NCBI RefSeq assembly: GCF_000620305.1
Contig: NZ_JHVU01000021.1
Location: forward strand, 124,001-188,000
Source: Desulfitibacter alkalitolerans DSM 16504
Lineage (GTDB): Bacteria; Bacillota; DSM-16504; Desulfitibacterales; Desulfitibacteraceae
DNA: 64,000 bases
Direction: 5' to 3'
Within the stretch, counting starts at the first letter, position 1. The number at the start of each line of letters is the position of its first letter. Position numbers and translations under genes: made by a program. The notes under the pieces are model-generated. The model worked only from the letters and a program-made list of their open reading frames with translations, was not told the origin of the DNA and searched no databases. Positions 17,202 through 25,441 of this stretch are shown here, one piece after another.

Positions 17202-17522
17202 TTGAGAATTAAAGAACATCCTGTGCTGCAGTTTCCAGCTTTACAAGAAGTAACCTTTGTTTTTGAAGATACTCAGCTTACTGGATATAAGGGAGAACCA
17301 ATAGCTGCTGCACTGCATGCCAATGGCATTAAAATTCTTAGCCACAGCTTAAAGGACCATAGGCCCCGGGGTTTCTTTTGTGCAATAGGCAACTGCTCAT
17401 CATGTCTTATGGAAGTGAACGGAGAGCCAAATGTAAGAATTTGTGTCGAAGAACTCAGCGAAGGCATGGTTGTTAAAAGGCAAGACAAAAAGGGAAGTTT
17501 TCCTGGAGGTGAGAAAGGTTGA
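17202..17522 (+). CDS. [2Fe-2S] ferredoxin subunit of amino-acid dehydrogenase (HcnA / SoxA N-terminal type)
   Basis: 106 residues, TTG start after CGGAGGG. It contains a plant-type [2Fe-2S] fold with ligands in CAIGNCSSC followed by a fourth Cys in RICVE, as in the Fer2_4 domain of hydrogen cyanide synthase HcnA and sarcosine oxidase alpha subunits. It would pass electrons from the flavin subunits to an external acceptor. Its stop overlaps the next start (TTGA), so the pair is translationally coupled. In many bacteria this domain is fused to the FAD subunit; here it is separate. Confidence 0.88.
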   Translation: MRIKEHPVLQFPALQEVTFVFEDTQLTGYKGEPIAAALHANGIKILSHSLKDHRPRGFFCAIGNCSSCLMEVNGEPNVRICVEELSEGMVVKRQDKKGSFPGGEKG

Positions 17523-18592
17523 TAAATACGGAAATTGCAATTATTGGCGGCGGCCCTGCTGGAATGTGTGCAGCACTAGCTGCAGCAGAACAGGGAGCAC
17601 ACGTTATTTTAATGGATCGAGAAAGCAAACCAGGAGGACAGCTTGTAAAACAAACTCATAGGTTCTTTGGTTCAGAAAAGGAACATGCTGGTACCCGAGG
17701 GATTAATATTGCTTCCATGCTGGAAAAAGCAATTGGCAAATATACCAACATTGAAGTAAAAACCAAGACTACTGTTCTCGCAATTTATGATGATGGATTA
17801 ATTGCAATAGAGGAAAGGGATAGGTACAAAAAAGTAAAGGGCAAAAAAACCATTATTGCCACAGGTGCATCTGAAAAAATGATACCCTTCCCCAATAATG
17901 ATCTCCCAGGCATTTACGGGGCTGGTGCAGTTCAAACATTAATGAATCAATATGGTGTGGTGCCGGGAAACAAAGTACTCATGGTGGGGGCAGGAAATAT
18001 TGGTCTAATAGTATCATATCAACTAATGCAGGCTGGAATTAGGGTTGAAGCAATTATAGATGCTGCACCAGGAGTAGGTGGATACTTTGTGCATGCTTCA
18101 AAAATAAGGAGAATGGGAGTGCCCATTCTAACCTCACATACCATTAAAGAAGCCCTTGGCACTGATTTTGTTGAAGGCGCAATCATCTGTCAACTTGACA
18201 ATAACTGGCAGCAGGTGCCAGGAACAGAAAAAGAGCTTGCAGTGGATACTATTTGCCTGGCAGTTGGCCTTTCCCCTTTAACAGATCTGCTGCGCCACTG
18301 CAGCTGTCTAATGAAATACATTCCCCAGCTCGGTGGATACGTGCCCATTAGAGATGAGCATATGGAAACAACATCTCATGGAATATACGTAGCCGGTGAT
18401 GCATCTGGTGTAGAAGAGGCTAGCAGTGCCATGGTGGAAGGAAAGATTGCAGGTCTATCTGCAGCAGAATCACTTGGATACAGCCAAAACATCCAAGCAT
18501 TAAGACAAGAATGCTTGGATGATCTTAAAAGCTTAAGAGCTGGTGTAACTGGATTAAAAATTAGAGAAGGGTTAGAACTCTTAGCTGTTTAG
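17519..18592 (+). CDS. FAD/NAD(P)-binding subunit of amino-acid dehydrogenase (HcnB-like)
   Basis: 357 residues, TTG start overlapping the previous gene. It has an N-terminal FAD-binding loop IIGGGPAGMCAALAAAEQGA (about 8-27), a second dinucleotide loop MVGAGNIGLIVSYQLMQAGI (about 156-175) and a C-terminal ATG-like segment GIYVAGDASGVEEASSAMVE. The family comprises HcnB, the alpha subunits of dye-linked proline dehydrogenases and octopine/nopaline oxidase A subunits. Only the central FAD/NAD domain is present, with the flanking [2Fe-2S] and BFD domains encoded by neighbouring genes. It probably links substrate oxidation at the DadA-like subunit to ferredoxin or NAD(P). Confidence 0.88.
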   Translation: MINTEIAIIGGGPAGMCAALAAAEQGAHVILMDRESKPGGQLVKQTHRFFGSEKEHAGTRGINIASMLEKAIGKYTNIEVKTKTTVLAIYDDGLIAIEERDRYKKVKGKKTIIATGASEKMIPFPNNDLPGIYGAGAVQTLMNQYGVVPGNKVLMVGAGNIGLIVSYQLMQAGIRVEAIIDAAPGVGGYFVHASKIRRMGVPILTSHTIKEALGTDFVEGAIICQLDNNWQQVPGTEKELAVDTICLAVGLSPLTDLLRHCSCLMKYIPQLGGYVPIRDEHMETTSHGIYVAGDASGVEEASSAMVEGKIAGLSAAESLGYSQNIQALRQECLDDLKSLRAGVTGLKIREGLELLAV

Positions 18593-18604
18593 GAGGTGAT
18601 AATA

Positions 18605-19099
18605 GTGTTTGAAAAAACAGGTCTTGTTAATGTGGAGATGGTGGAAACAATCTTACCATCTGAAGAAAGAAGACGCACAAAACCCTATGCCATCTTCGAA
18701 TGCTTCCAGGAAATACCATGCAACCCTTGTTTTACAGGCTGCAAGCCTGGTGCCGTTATTCCCTTTGAAGACATCAATGATATACCAAAAATAGATTACG
18801 AAAGGTGTAATGGCTGTGCCCAGTGCGTAAGTGCTTGTCCTGGATTGGCATGTTTTGTATTAGATGAGACTTCTAGCGATACAGAAGCATCTATAAAACT
18901 ACCCTATGAATTTTTACCTCTGCCAGCAGAAGGACAGATAGTAACTGCTTTAGACCGCGAAGGTAATGAAGTAGGTACTGCAAGGGTTGTTAAAGTGCAG
19001 TGCAGTAAAAAGCTTGATCACACCAATATTATCACCATTGCCGTTCCCAAGGATCAAGTGCAGATAATCAGAGGCCTTAGACTGGAGGGTTCAAGATGA
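18605..19099 (+). CDS. 4Fe-4S ferredoxin-like subunit of the dehydrogenase
   Basis: 164 residues. The GTG at 18605 is preferred because AGGAGGTGAT lies just upstream and would overlap the alternative GTG at 18596. Cysteines occur as CNPCFTGC (about 39-46) and CNGCAQCVSACPG (about 69-81), enough for one clear [4Fe-4S] cluster and a second unusual one. The C-terminal third (VTALDREGNEVGTARVVKVQ) is a small beta domain. It corresponds to the gamma-type subunit of archaeal and bacterial proline dehydrogenase complexes. The next gene overlaps by four bases. Confidence 0.82.
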   Translation: MFEKTGLVNVEMVETILPSEERRRTKPYAIFECFQEIPCNPCFTGCKPGAVIPFEDINDIPKIDYERCNGCAQCVSACPGLACFVLDETSSDTEASIKLPYEFLPLPAEGQIVTALDREGNEVGTARVVKVQCSKKLDHTNIITIAVPKDQVQIIRGLRLEGSR

Positions 19100-19371
19100 G
19101 CGGTAAAACTTATCTTTGTCGATGTGAGGATGTTACTTTAGAGGATGTTCATAGACTGATAGATTCAGGGGTTCAAACCTTTGAAGAAATAAAAAGGCAC
19201 ACCCGCTGCACCATGGGACCATGCCAGGGAAGCACCTGCAGACATGTACTAGCTGGGGAAATTGCCAGAAAAAAAGGTTTAAATATTGAAGAAATAGATG
19301 TTCCCACCTATAGAGCTCCTATTAGACCCATAAAGCTGGGAACAATTGCAGGTGGTGAAGCTGATGCGTAA
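19096..19371 (+). CDS. BFD-like [2Fe-2S] subunit
   Basis: 91 residues after GGAGGG. Cysteines in CRCEDVT and RCTMGPCQGSTCRHVL match the BFD-type [2Fe-2S] domain found at the C-terminus of HcnB-like proteins and as the delta subunit of dye-linked proline dehydrogenases. It is separate here, so what is often one polypeptide is made from three genes. Confidence 0.85.
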   Translation: MSGKTYLCRCEDVTLEDVHRLIDSGVQTFEEIKRHTRCTMGPCQGSTCRHVLAGEIARKKGLNIEEIDVPTYRAPIRPIKLGTIAGGEADA

Positions 19372-20524
19372 AAAAGCTGACGCAGTAGTAATAGGAGGAG
19401 GAACAATAGGCTGTGCCGTAGCCTACAACCTGGCAAAAAAGGGTTTTAAAAATGTTGTTCTCCTGGAAAAAAAATACATTACTAGTGGTTCCACAGGGCG
19501 ATGTGCTGCCGGCTTTCGTCAGCAATGGGGCACAAAAATAAATTGTCTTATTTCAAGGGCTAGTACTCAGATTTTCAAAAATCTAAGCCAAGAATTAGGT
19601 TGGGATGATATTGAGTACAGGGAAAGCGGCTATTTACTTATTACTTATAAAGAGCAGCAAGCCCAAATGCTTGAAAAAAACCTAAAATTGCAAAATAGCC
19701 TGGGAATACCCTCAAGAAAGCTATCCCCAGAAGAAGCAAAAGAAATAGTACCGTACCTAAATACAGAGGGTATGGTTGCAGCCTTTCACTGCCAGGAGGA
19801 TGGTCATGTCAACCCTTTTAAAGCAACCTTTGCTTATGCACATGCTGCCAAAAGACTTGGGGTAGAAATTAATACCTATACAACTGTTACAGCAATAAAA
19901 ACGACTAACAAGGGAGCCTCCAGTAAGGGAAAAGTAACGGCAGTAGTAACTGATAAGGGAACAATTGAAACTAACATAGTCATAAATGCTGCTGGCCCTT
20001 ATTCAAAGTTCATTGGCCAAATGCTTGGTCTGTCTCACCCCATTGAGCCTGAAAGACATCAAATCTTAATTACCGAGCCCATGGAACGATTATTTGAGCC
20101 ACTGGTCATGTCTTTTCATCACAGCTCTTACTGCCAGCAGGTCCCCCACGGCGGATTTATCATGGGATATGGGCACCCCCATGAGCCTAAAGGTTTAAAC
20201 TACAAGCATGATTGGAGGTTTTTAGAGGAAATGGCCCAGAAAATTGTATTCCAGCTGCCCATTCTTAAAAATGTCAGGGTAGTAAGACAGTGGGCTGGTC
20301 ACTATGACATATCGCCAGATGGTCAGCCTGTTATTGGTTCTGTTCCTGAGGTGGAGGGTTATTATTTATCCCTTGGCTGCGGTAAGGGTTTCATGCTTGC
20401 ACCCATGATTGCAAAGTTAACGTCAGAGTTAATTGCAGGTGAGGAAACCTCACTGCCTGTTGATATTCTTAATATTGAACGATTTGCAAAGGGAGAACTA
20501 ATTAACGAGCCTGCAGTAGTTTAA
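19364..20524 (+). CDS. FAD-dependent amino-acid dehydrogenase, DadA/sarcosine-oxidase-beta type
   Basis: About 386 residues from ATG 19364 (MRKKADAVVIGGGTIGCAVA), preceded by AGGTGGTG; it overlaps the previous stop by eight bases. It belongs to the DAO flavoprotein family: FAD loop VVIGGGTIGCAVAYNLAKKG, conserved TSGSTGRCAAGFRQQWGT, and GCGKGFMLAPMIAKLTSELI at the C-terminal flavin-contacting end. Relatives oxidise sarcosine, dimethylglycine, glycine, proline or hydroxyproline. This is the catalytic subunit of the five-gene complex. In context the substrate is most likely the N-methyl or cyclic amino acid left after MttB demethylation, which is inferred. Confidence 0.88.
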   Translation: MRKKADAVVIGGGTIGCAVAYNLAKKGFKNVVLLEKKYITSGSTGRCAAGFRQQWGTKINCLISRASTQIFKNLSQELGWDDIEYRESGYLLITYKEQQAQMLEKNLKLQNSLGIPSRKLSPEEAKEIVPYLNTEGMVAAFHCQEDGHVNPFKATFAYAHAAKRLGVEINTYTTVTAIKTTNKGASSKGKVTAVVTDKGTIETNIVINAAGPYSKFIGQMLGLSHPIEPERHQILITEPMERLFEPLVMSFHHSSYCQQVPHGGFIMGYGHPHEPKGLNYKHDWRFLEEMAQKIVFQLPILKNVRVVRQWAGHYDISPDGQPVIGSVPEVEGYYLSLGCGKGFMLAPMIAKLTSELIAGEETSLPVDILNIERFAKGELINEPAVV

Positions 20525-20556
20525 AGCACTAGCCTCAAAAGGGAAGGAGAATTTTT

Positions 20557-20943
20557 ATGAAATTAAAGGGTATTAATGAAAACTGTTCTGGATGCCGAAC
20601 CTGCCAGGTAGTCTGTGCTCTTGAAAACTATCGTGAAATAAATCCTGCAAAGGCAGCCCTTGGCATAGAGGGGAAGTTTCCCGAACCTGGAACATATGCC
20701 ATACATTACTGCAATCAGTGCGGTACATGTGCTGATGTGTGTCCAACGGGAGCCATTTATGAAAGGGATGGTATTTATATTCTTGATAAAGACCAGTGCA
20801 GCAGCTGCATGAACTGTGTGGAGGAATGTCCCCTTGGTGTAATGTATGTCCATGATTCATTAGATGCTCCAATAAAATGCAATTCATGTGGTGAGTGTGC
20901 AGAAACCTGCCCAAGAAATGCATTGATAATGGAAAATGCATGA
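20557..20943 (+). CDS. four-cluster ferredoxin, AOR electron-transfer subunit
   Basis: 128 residues with four CxxCxxC-type clusters: CSGCRTCQVVC, CNQCGTCADVCP, CSSCMNCVEECP and CNSCGECAETCP, each suited to a [4Fe-4S] centre. This HycB-like arrangement is common for proteins encoded next to aldehyde ferredoxin oxidoreductases. It starts 32 bases after the DadA-like gene and ends 20 bases before the AOR gene, with AAGGAG before both starts. It probably collects electrons from the AOR and passes them to ferredoxin or the dehydrogenase complex. Confidence 0.88.
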   Translation: MKLKGINENCSGCRTCQVVCALENYREINPAKAALGIEGKFPEPGTYAIHYCNQCGTCADVCPTGAIYERDGIYILDKDQCSSCMNCVEECPLGVMYVHDSLDAPIKCNSCGECAETCPRNALIMENA

Positions 20944-20963
20944 GAAAAGGAGAGTGCTAATCT

Positions 20964-22871
20964 ATGCTGTATGGCTATACAGGAACTATTTTACGAGTAA
21001 ATTTAAGCACCAAAACAATAGCAAAGGAACCTTTAGGCCAGGAATTAATAGATGGTTTTATTGGCGGCAGAGGCTTTGTATCAAAGATTTTATATGATGA
21101 ATTACCTTCAAAAATTGATCCCTTTTCAGAAGAAAATATGATTGTTATTGCAACAGGTCCCTTAAACGGCAGCTTTTTGCCTGCAAGCGGGAAAACCCAT
21201 TTCGGAACCAAATCCCCTGCTACAGGAGGATTTGGTGACAGCAATATGGGCGGCCACTTTGGCCCTGCGCTAAAATATGCCGGATATGATGTATTGATTA
21301 TTACAGGAATAGCAGACGAGCCCTGCTACCTGTTCATTGAGGATGATAAGGTTGAAATTCGCCCAGCCAATGAGTATTGGGGCAAGGGAGCCATTGTTGC
21401 CGAGAAGCTTCTCAAGGATGCACTAGGCGAGGATTTCCACAGCATAACAATCGGTCCGGCAGGTGAAAACAAGGTTAAAATAGCCTGCATCTCCCATGAT
21501 TTTGGCAGGCAGGCAGGCAGAACAGGTGTTGCTGCCGTTATGGGATCTAAGCTGCTTAAGGCAGTTTCTATTAAGGGAACCGGCAGTATTCCTGTTTTTG
21601 ATATAGAAGGTCTTTATAAAAAAGGCAAGGAAGCTTACAAGGAGATAACAAGAAAGCCTGGCTTTCTGGGATGGACACCCCAGGGTACTGCAGGAATAAC
21701 AGACTGGTGTAATGAAGCCGGAGCATTTCCTACTAAGAATTTTCAAACATCCTATAGTGAGCATTACAAGGAAATAAATGGCGAAGCTGTGTTAGAAAAG
21801 CTTAAGATAACTGATAAAGGGTGTTTCGCATGTCCAACCCCTTGCGGCAAATATGGTTTTACAAAGACTCAGAGCGGATCAGCTTATGTTGAAGGTCCAG
21901 AATATGAAACAATCGCTCTTCTGGGAGGTAATTGCTATTTAAAATCTATAGAAGATGTTGCCTATGCCAACTATATTTGTGATGAGCTTGGATTAGATAC
22001 CATATCTGGAGGATTAGCAGTCTCCTGGGCTATAGAATGTTATGAAAAGGGCATCTTATCCAAAGATGAGATAGGTAGAGAAATCACTTTTGGGGATTTG
22101 GAATCTGTAGTTTACCTGCTAAATAAAATCAGCTACAGAGAAGGCATCGGTGACCTTCTGGCTGATGGCGTAAAAAGGGCCTCTGAAATAATTGGGCAAG
22201 GCTCTGAAAAATTTGCCATACATGTCAAAGGCTTGGAATGGTCTGGCTATGAATGTCGTAATGCTCCAGGTATGATGCTGGCCTACATGACAGCAGATAT
22301 TGGAGCCCATCACAGCAAGGCCTGGGTTCTAGGTCACGATGTAGCAGGTTCTGCAGCTAATGTCCATGATTTAATATCAGCTGGTGCTAAAGCAGATAAA
22401 CTACCCAAGTCTACTATAAAAGGTAAAGCAGAAATAGTAATTAACAGTCAGCACACTCGACCATCCTTTGACCTCTTAGGAATATGCAGACTTCAGTACA
22501 TGGAGTTAGGTTTTGAGGTTGAATACTATGAACAATTCTTTTATTTAATGACTGGCAGGAAAACAAGTTGGGAAGAACTGCGTACTATTTCTGAGAAGAT
22601 ATGGAACTTAAATCGCTGCTTTAACTTAAGGGAAATGGAAGATTACGGACGCAAGTATGACTATCCCCCTGCCCGTTTTTACGAAGAGCCAATTCCCAAC
22701 GGCCCAAATGAAGGTCACTACTTAACTAAAGAAGAGCTGGATTTCCTTTTAGATGACTATTACAGGATACGCGGATGGGATAGGGAAGGCAGGCCAACTA
22801 AAGAAACTTTAGAACGCCTGGGTTTACTACACCTAGTGGGTAATACGTTTACACCAAGCATCTTGGCGTAA
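20964..22871 (+). CDS. tungsten-type aldehyde ferredoxin oxidoreductase (AOR family)
   Basis: 635 residues, normal AOR length. The N-terminal tungstopterin-binding domain is clear: GYTGTILRVNLSTKTIAKEP, FIGGRGFVSKIL, and HFGTKSPATGGFGDSNMGGH. The [4Fe-4S] ligands are C-x2-C-x3-C in GCFACPTPCGKY and a distal Cys in LGICRLQYM. AORs oxidise aldehydes to carboxylic acids with ferredoxin, or run in reverse. Adjacent genes encode a ferredoxin subunit and a MoaD-like protein. Within this operon it may oxidise formaldehyde or a semialdehyde from amino-acid oxidation; which aldehyde cannot be told. Confidence 0.93.
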   Translation: MLYGYTGTILRVNLSTKTIAKEPLGQELIDGFIGGRGFVSKILYDELPSKIDPFSEENMIVIATGPLNGSFLPASGKTHFGTKSPATGGFGDSNMGGHFGPALKYAGYDVLIITGIADEPCYLFIEDDKVEIRPANEYWGKGAIVAEKLLKDALGEDFHSITIGPAGENKVKIACISHDFGRQAGRTGVAAVMGSKLLKAVSIKGTGSIPVFDIEGLYKKGKEAYKEITRKPGFLGWTPQGTAGITDWCNEAGAFPTKNFQTSYSEHYKEINGEAVLEKLKITDKGCFACPTPCGKYGFTKTQSGSAYVEGPEYETIALLGGNCYLKSIEDVAYANYICDELGLDTISGGLAVSWAIECYEKGILSKDEIGREITFGDLESVVYLLNKISYREGIGDLLADGVKRASEIIGQGSEKFAIHVKGLEWSGYECRNAPGMMLAYMTADIGAHHSKAWVLGHDVAGSAANVHDLISAGAKADKLPKSTIKGKAEIVINSQHTRPSFDLLGICRLQYMELGFEVEYYEQFFYLMTGRKTSWEELRTISEKIWNLNRCFNLREMEDYGRKYDYPPARFYEEPIPNGPNEGHYLTKEELDFLLDDYYRIRGWDREGRPTKETLERLGLLHLVGNTFTPSILA

Positions 22872-22872
22872 G

Positions 22873-23121
22873 ATGGGTTCAGCCATGTTTAGGATACGAG
22901 TGATTGTATCAGGAAGCCTTCGTCAAATATACAAAGATATAGGCACTGAATTAGTTGTTGATTTGGAAAAGCCAACTACTGTAAGGGAACTTCTATGCAT
23001 CATGGGTATTAACCCAATTGCTGTAGCCAGTGTTTTTGTTAATGGTAAATGTAAATCTAAAGACTATTTAATAACAAAGAATGATGAAATAGTCTTGATT
23101 GGCCCTTTAGCAGGGGGATAG
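22873..23121 (+). CDS. MoaD/ThiS-like sulfur carrier
   Basis: 82 residues (70-80 if ATG 22885 is used) starting one base after the AOR stop. It has a beta-grasp fold pattern and ends in LIGPLAGG; the terminal Gly-Gly is the site of adenylation and thiocarboxylation. MoaD-type proteins donate sulfur for the molybdopterin dithiolene. Linkage suggests a dedicated sulfur carrier for the tungstopterin of the AOR. Confidence 0.88.
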   Translation: MGSAMFRIRVIVSGSLRQIYKDIGTELVVDLEKPTTVRELLCIMGINPIAVASVFVNGKCKSKDYLITKNDEIVLIGPLAGG

Positions 23122-23241
23122 ATAAAGTAAAACGTAATTTCATTTAGTTTTGTTCTTGGCTACGTATTGCTGATACCTTAAATTTAAAAAAGTCTAAAAC
23201 GCTAACTTAAGAAGTTTATATAACGAGAGGAGAATAAAACC

Positions 23242-24684
23242 ATGTTTCCAGCACTTAAGGGAGGACAGCTGAGTTTATTAAACCAAAAGCAAATAGCACA
23301 AGTACATGAAGCAACAATAGAAATCCTGGAAGAAGTAGGAATAAAAGTAAAAAGTGAAAAAGCACGAGAAATATTTGCACAAGGTGGAGCTGCAGTAGAA
23401 GGAGAAATAGTAAAAATTTCAGCCTCCATGTTAGAAGCCGCCATTAAATCAGCACCATCTAAAGTCATACTTTATGGACAGGAAGAAAAAAATGACCTCC
23501 ACCTGGAAAAAAACCGTACCCACCTTGGAACAGGAGGCACAGTGCTCTATGCCCTGGATTTAGATAAGGGCAAAAAGCGCAAAACCAACACCCATGATGT
23601 GAGAGACATTGCCCGTATGGTGGACTATCTAGATAATGTATCCTTCTATGTTATTAACACCTACCCTACAGACGTACCAGACGAAGCTGCAGATGTTAAC
23701 CGCTTTTACTGGGCCCTTACTAATACCACAAAGCATGTCATGGGCGGCATGTATACCATGGAAGGACTAAAAAATGCCATAAAAATAGCCGAAACAATAG
23801 CAGGCAGCCCCCAAAAGCTAAGAGAACGTCCCTTTGTATCCTTTATAACACTAATGGTAAGCCCTTTAGTAATGGATGGACTATACACTGACTTTTTAAT
23901 AGAAGTGGCAGGCAAAGGATTACCCCTGGCAATACCATCAGAGCCTTTAAATGGAGCAACCTCACCTGTAACATTAGCAGGAACAATTGCCATAAACAAT
24001 GCAGAATCCCTGGCAGGAATAGTACTAGCCCAACTAGTCAATCCAGGCACACCAGTATTATTTGGCTCAACCTCAAGCATCATGGACATGAGCCAGGGCT
24101 TTTACGTGGCAGGATGTATAGAATCAGCCATGGTAAATGCAGGGCTAGCACAAATGGCCCAGTACTATGAGCTGCCCATGTATGGAACAGCAGGCATGTC
24201 AGACTCAAAAACAAACGACTCCCAGGCAGGGTATGAAAGTGCCTTAACAGCCATGACAGTAGCTCTAGCAGGGTGCAACTATATCCATGATGCCGTGGGC
24301 TTACTAGAAATGTGTCAGGTGTTTTCCTATGAAAAGATGGTTATAGACAATGAGATCATAGGCAACATCTTCAGGGTGATGCAGGGTATCGAAGTAAATG
24401 AAGATACCCTGGCAGTAGCTAGAATAAAGGAAGTGGGTCCGGCAGGACATTTCCTGGCAGATCCCCATACAGTTAAGTATGTTCGTAAGGAGTTTTTCTT
24501 CCCCAGGGTTTCTGATAGAAGAACAAGGATAGCCTGGGAAGAGGTCGGCTGTCCTGAGGCAAAAGACCGTGCCCATGGTATGGTGAGGGATATCCTGGCA
24601 GTTCACAAGCCTGCTCCTGTTTCTCCTGGGTTAAAGGCAAGGATTCGTGAGGAGTTTCCTGAGATAAAGGGGGAAGAAATCTAG
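23242..24684 (+). CDS. MttB-superfamily (non-pyrrolysine) quaternary amine methyltransferase, paralog 4
   Basis: A 480-residue COG5598 protein: MFPALKGGQLSLLNQKQIAQ, HLGTGGTVLYALDLDKGKKR, a SGMSDSKTNDSQAG-like region (here AGMSDSKTNDSQAGYESALT), LAGCNYIHDAVGL and VGPAGHFLADPHT. No TAG interrupts it. It lies 120 bases after the AOR operon with its own GAGAGGAG site. A sequence TTGGCTACGTATTGCT upstream resembles a sigma-54 promoter but is one base short. Codon use changes within the gene: the first 1.1 kb strongly prefers A- or C-ending codons and the last 250 bases G- or T-ending ones, suggesting mosaic origin. The expected role is demethylation of a betaine to a corrinoid protein. Confidence 0.9.
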   Translation: MFPALKGGQLSLLNQKQIAQVHEATIEILEEVGIKVKSEKAREIFAQGGAAVEGEIVKISASMLEAAIKSAPSKVILYGQEEKNDLHLEKNRTHLGTGGTVLYALDLDKGKKRKTNTHDVRDIARMVDYLDNVSFYVINTYPTDVPDEAADVNRFYWALTNTTKHVMGGMYTMEGLKNAIKIAETIAGSPQKLRERPFVSFITLMVSPLVMDGLYTDFLIEVAGKGLPLAIPSEPLNGATSPVTLAGTIAINNAESLAGIVLAQLVNPGTPVLFGSTSSIMDMSQGFYVAGCIESAMVNAGLAQMAQYYELPMYGTAGMSDSKTNDSQAGYESALTAMTVALAGCNYIHDAVGLLEMCQVFSYEKMVIDNEIIGNIFRVMQGIEVNEDTLAVARIKEVGPAGHFLADPHTVKYVRKEFFFPRVSDRRTRIAWEEVGCPEAKDRAHGMVRDILAVHKPAPVSPGLKARIREEFPEIKGEEI

Positions 24685-24737
24685 ACACTAAATTCTTTTA
24701 GAAGTAAGTAAGTATACCTCCACAGTTACTAGTAAAG

Positions 24738-24772
24738 GCAGGGCATATCAAAGAATGCTCTGCTTCTTTTTT
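24738..24772 (+). terminator. intrinsic terminator after mttB-4
   Basis: GCAGGGCAT pairs with ATGCTCTGC (one G-U pair) around an eight-base loop, followed by TTCTTTTTT. It is 54 bases after the mttB-4 stop. Confidence 0.7.
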
Positions 24773-24843
24773 AATGTCTTTTTGCAACGCGAGTGTTATT
24801 GTATCATAAAGAGCTTATAAAAAACTTGCAAGATTTTATTTGT

Positions 24844-24861
24844 TAGTGTAATATTACACTA
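24844..24861. promoter_or_regulatory. perfect 18-bp palindrome upstream of XRE regulator
   Basis: TAGTGTAATATTACACTA is fully self-complementary and lies 58 bases before the regulator ATG at 24919. It is a good candidate operator for that regulator or another dimeric repressor. Confidence 0.5.
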
Positions 24862-24918
24862 TAAGTGGCATTTAGTAATAAAAAGAGAGTTTATGGCAAA
24901 GGAGGCTAATCTATTTGT

Positions 24919-25380
24919 ATGGATAAGGAAAAAATTATAGATATCTTATCAGATAAGTTAAGGTTAGTTAGAACAGAATATGATTTTTCGCAAGAAAAAA
25001 TGGCTTTGGTTTTGGGGCTATCAAAAAAAACACTTATTCAAATAGAAAAAGGACGAAACAAACTGGGTTGGGCATATGCTGTTGCTCTTTGTGCAATTTT
25101 TAGGGAAAGTGAAATTTTACAAATGACTCTAGGTGGAAACCCAGTTGAAACCATGGAGACAATTGCTCTTAAGGACTGGGGAGGCCCTAAAAATAATACA
25201 TTGGGGGGCAAAGTCTGGTGGGATAACTTGCAGGAAAAAGGAGGGTTTAGGCTTCAAAAAAATGTAATTAGTGGACATTATCGTATTCTCGATAACAAAA
25301 ATCGTCGTTGGTACAGTTCCTTAAATAAGGATTACATAGATGAAAAATTTTACTATTTATCGGAAGAAAATGATAAGTAA
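24919..25380 (+). CDS. XRE-family transcriptional regulator
   Basis: 153 residues. The N-terminal helix-turn-helix covers about residues 8-65 (LRLVRTEYDFSQEKMALVLG, SKKTLIQIEKGRNKLGWAYA). The C-terminal half (WGGPKNNTLGGKVWWDNLQE and an aromatic-rich tail) is of a type seen in small clostridial XRE proteins of unknown ligand. It is followed after 61 bases by a PstS-like gene on the same strand, which it may control. Confidence 0.8.
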   Translation: MDKEKIIDILSDKLRLVRTEYDFSQEKMALVLGLSKKTLIQIEKGRNKLGWAYAVALCAIFRESEILQMTLGGNPVETMETIALKDWGGPKNNTLGGKVWWDNLQEKGGFRLQKNVISGHYRILDNKNRRWYSSLNKDYIDEKFYYLSEENDK

Positions 25381-25441
25381 TTGCATAATTTTAAGAGCTC
25401 AAAAAAAATTGAAACCCGTTTATCTAAACAGGAGGGAAATT

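Noticed and set aside
23156-23171. TTGGCTACGTATTGCT upstream of mttB-4 as a sigma-54 promoter
   Set aside because: GG and GC are 11 bases apart; sigma-54 promoters tolerate almost no change from 12, so I do not list it as a promoter.
3104-24684. Pyrrolysine-type MttB genes with in-frame TAG
   Set aside because: All four paralogs are full length (473-490 residues) in a single frame and TAG occurs only as a terminal stop where used.
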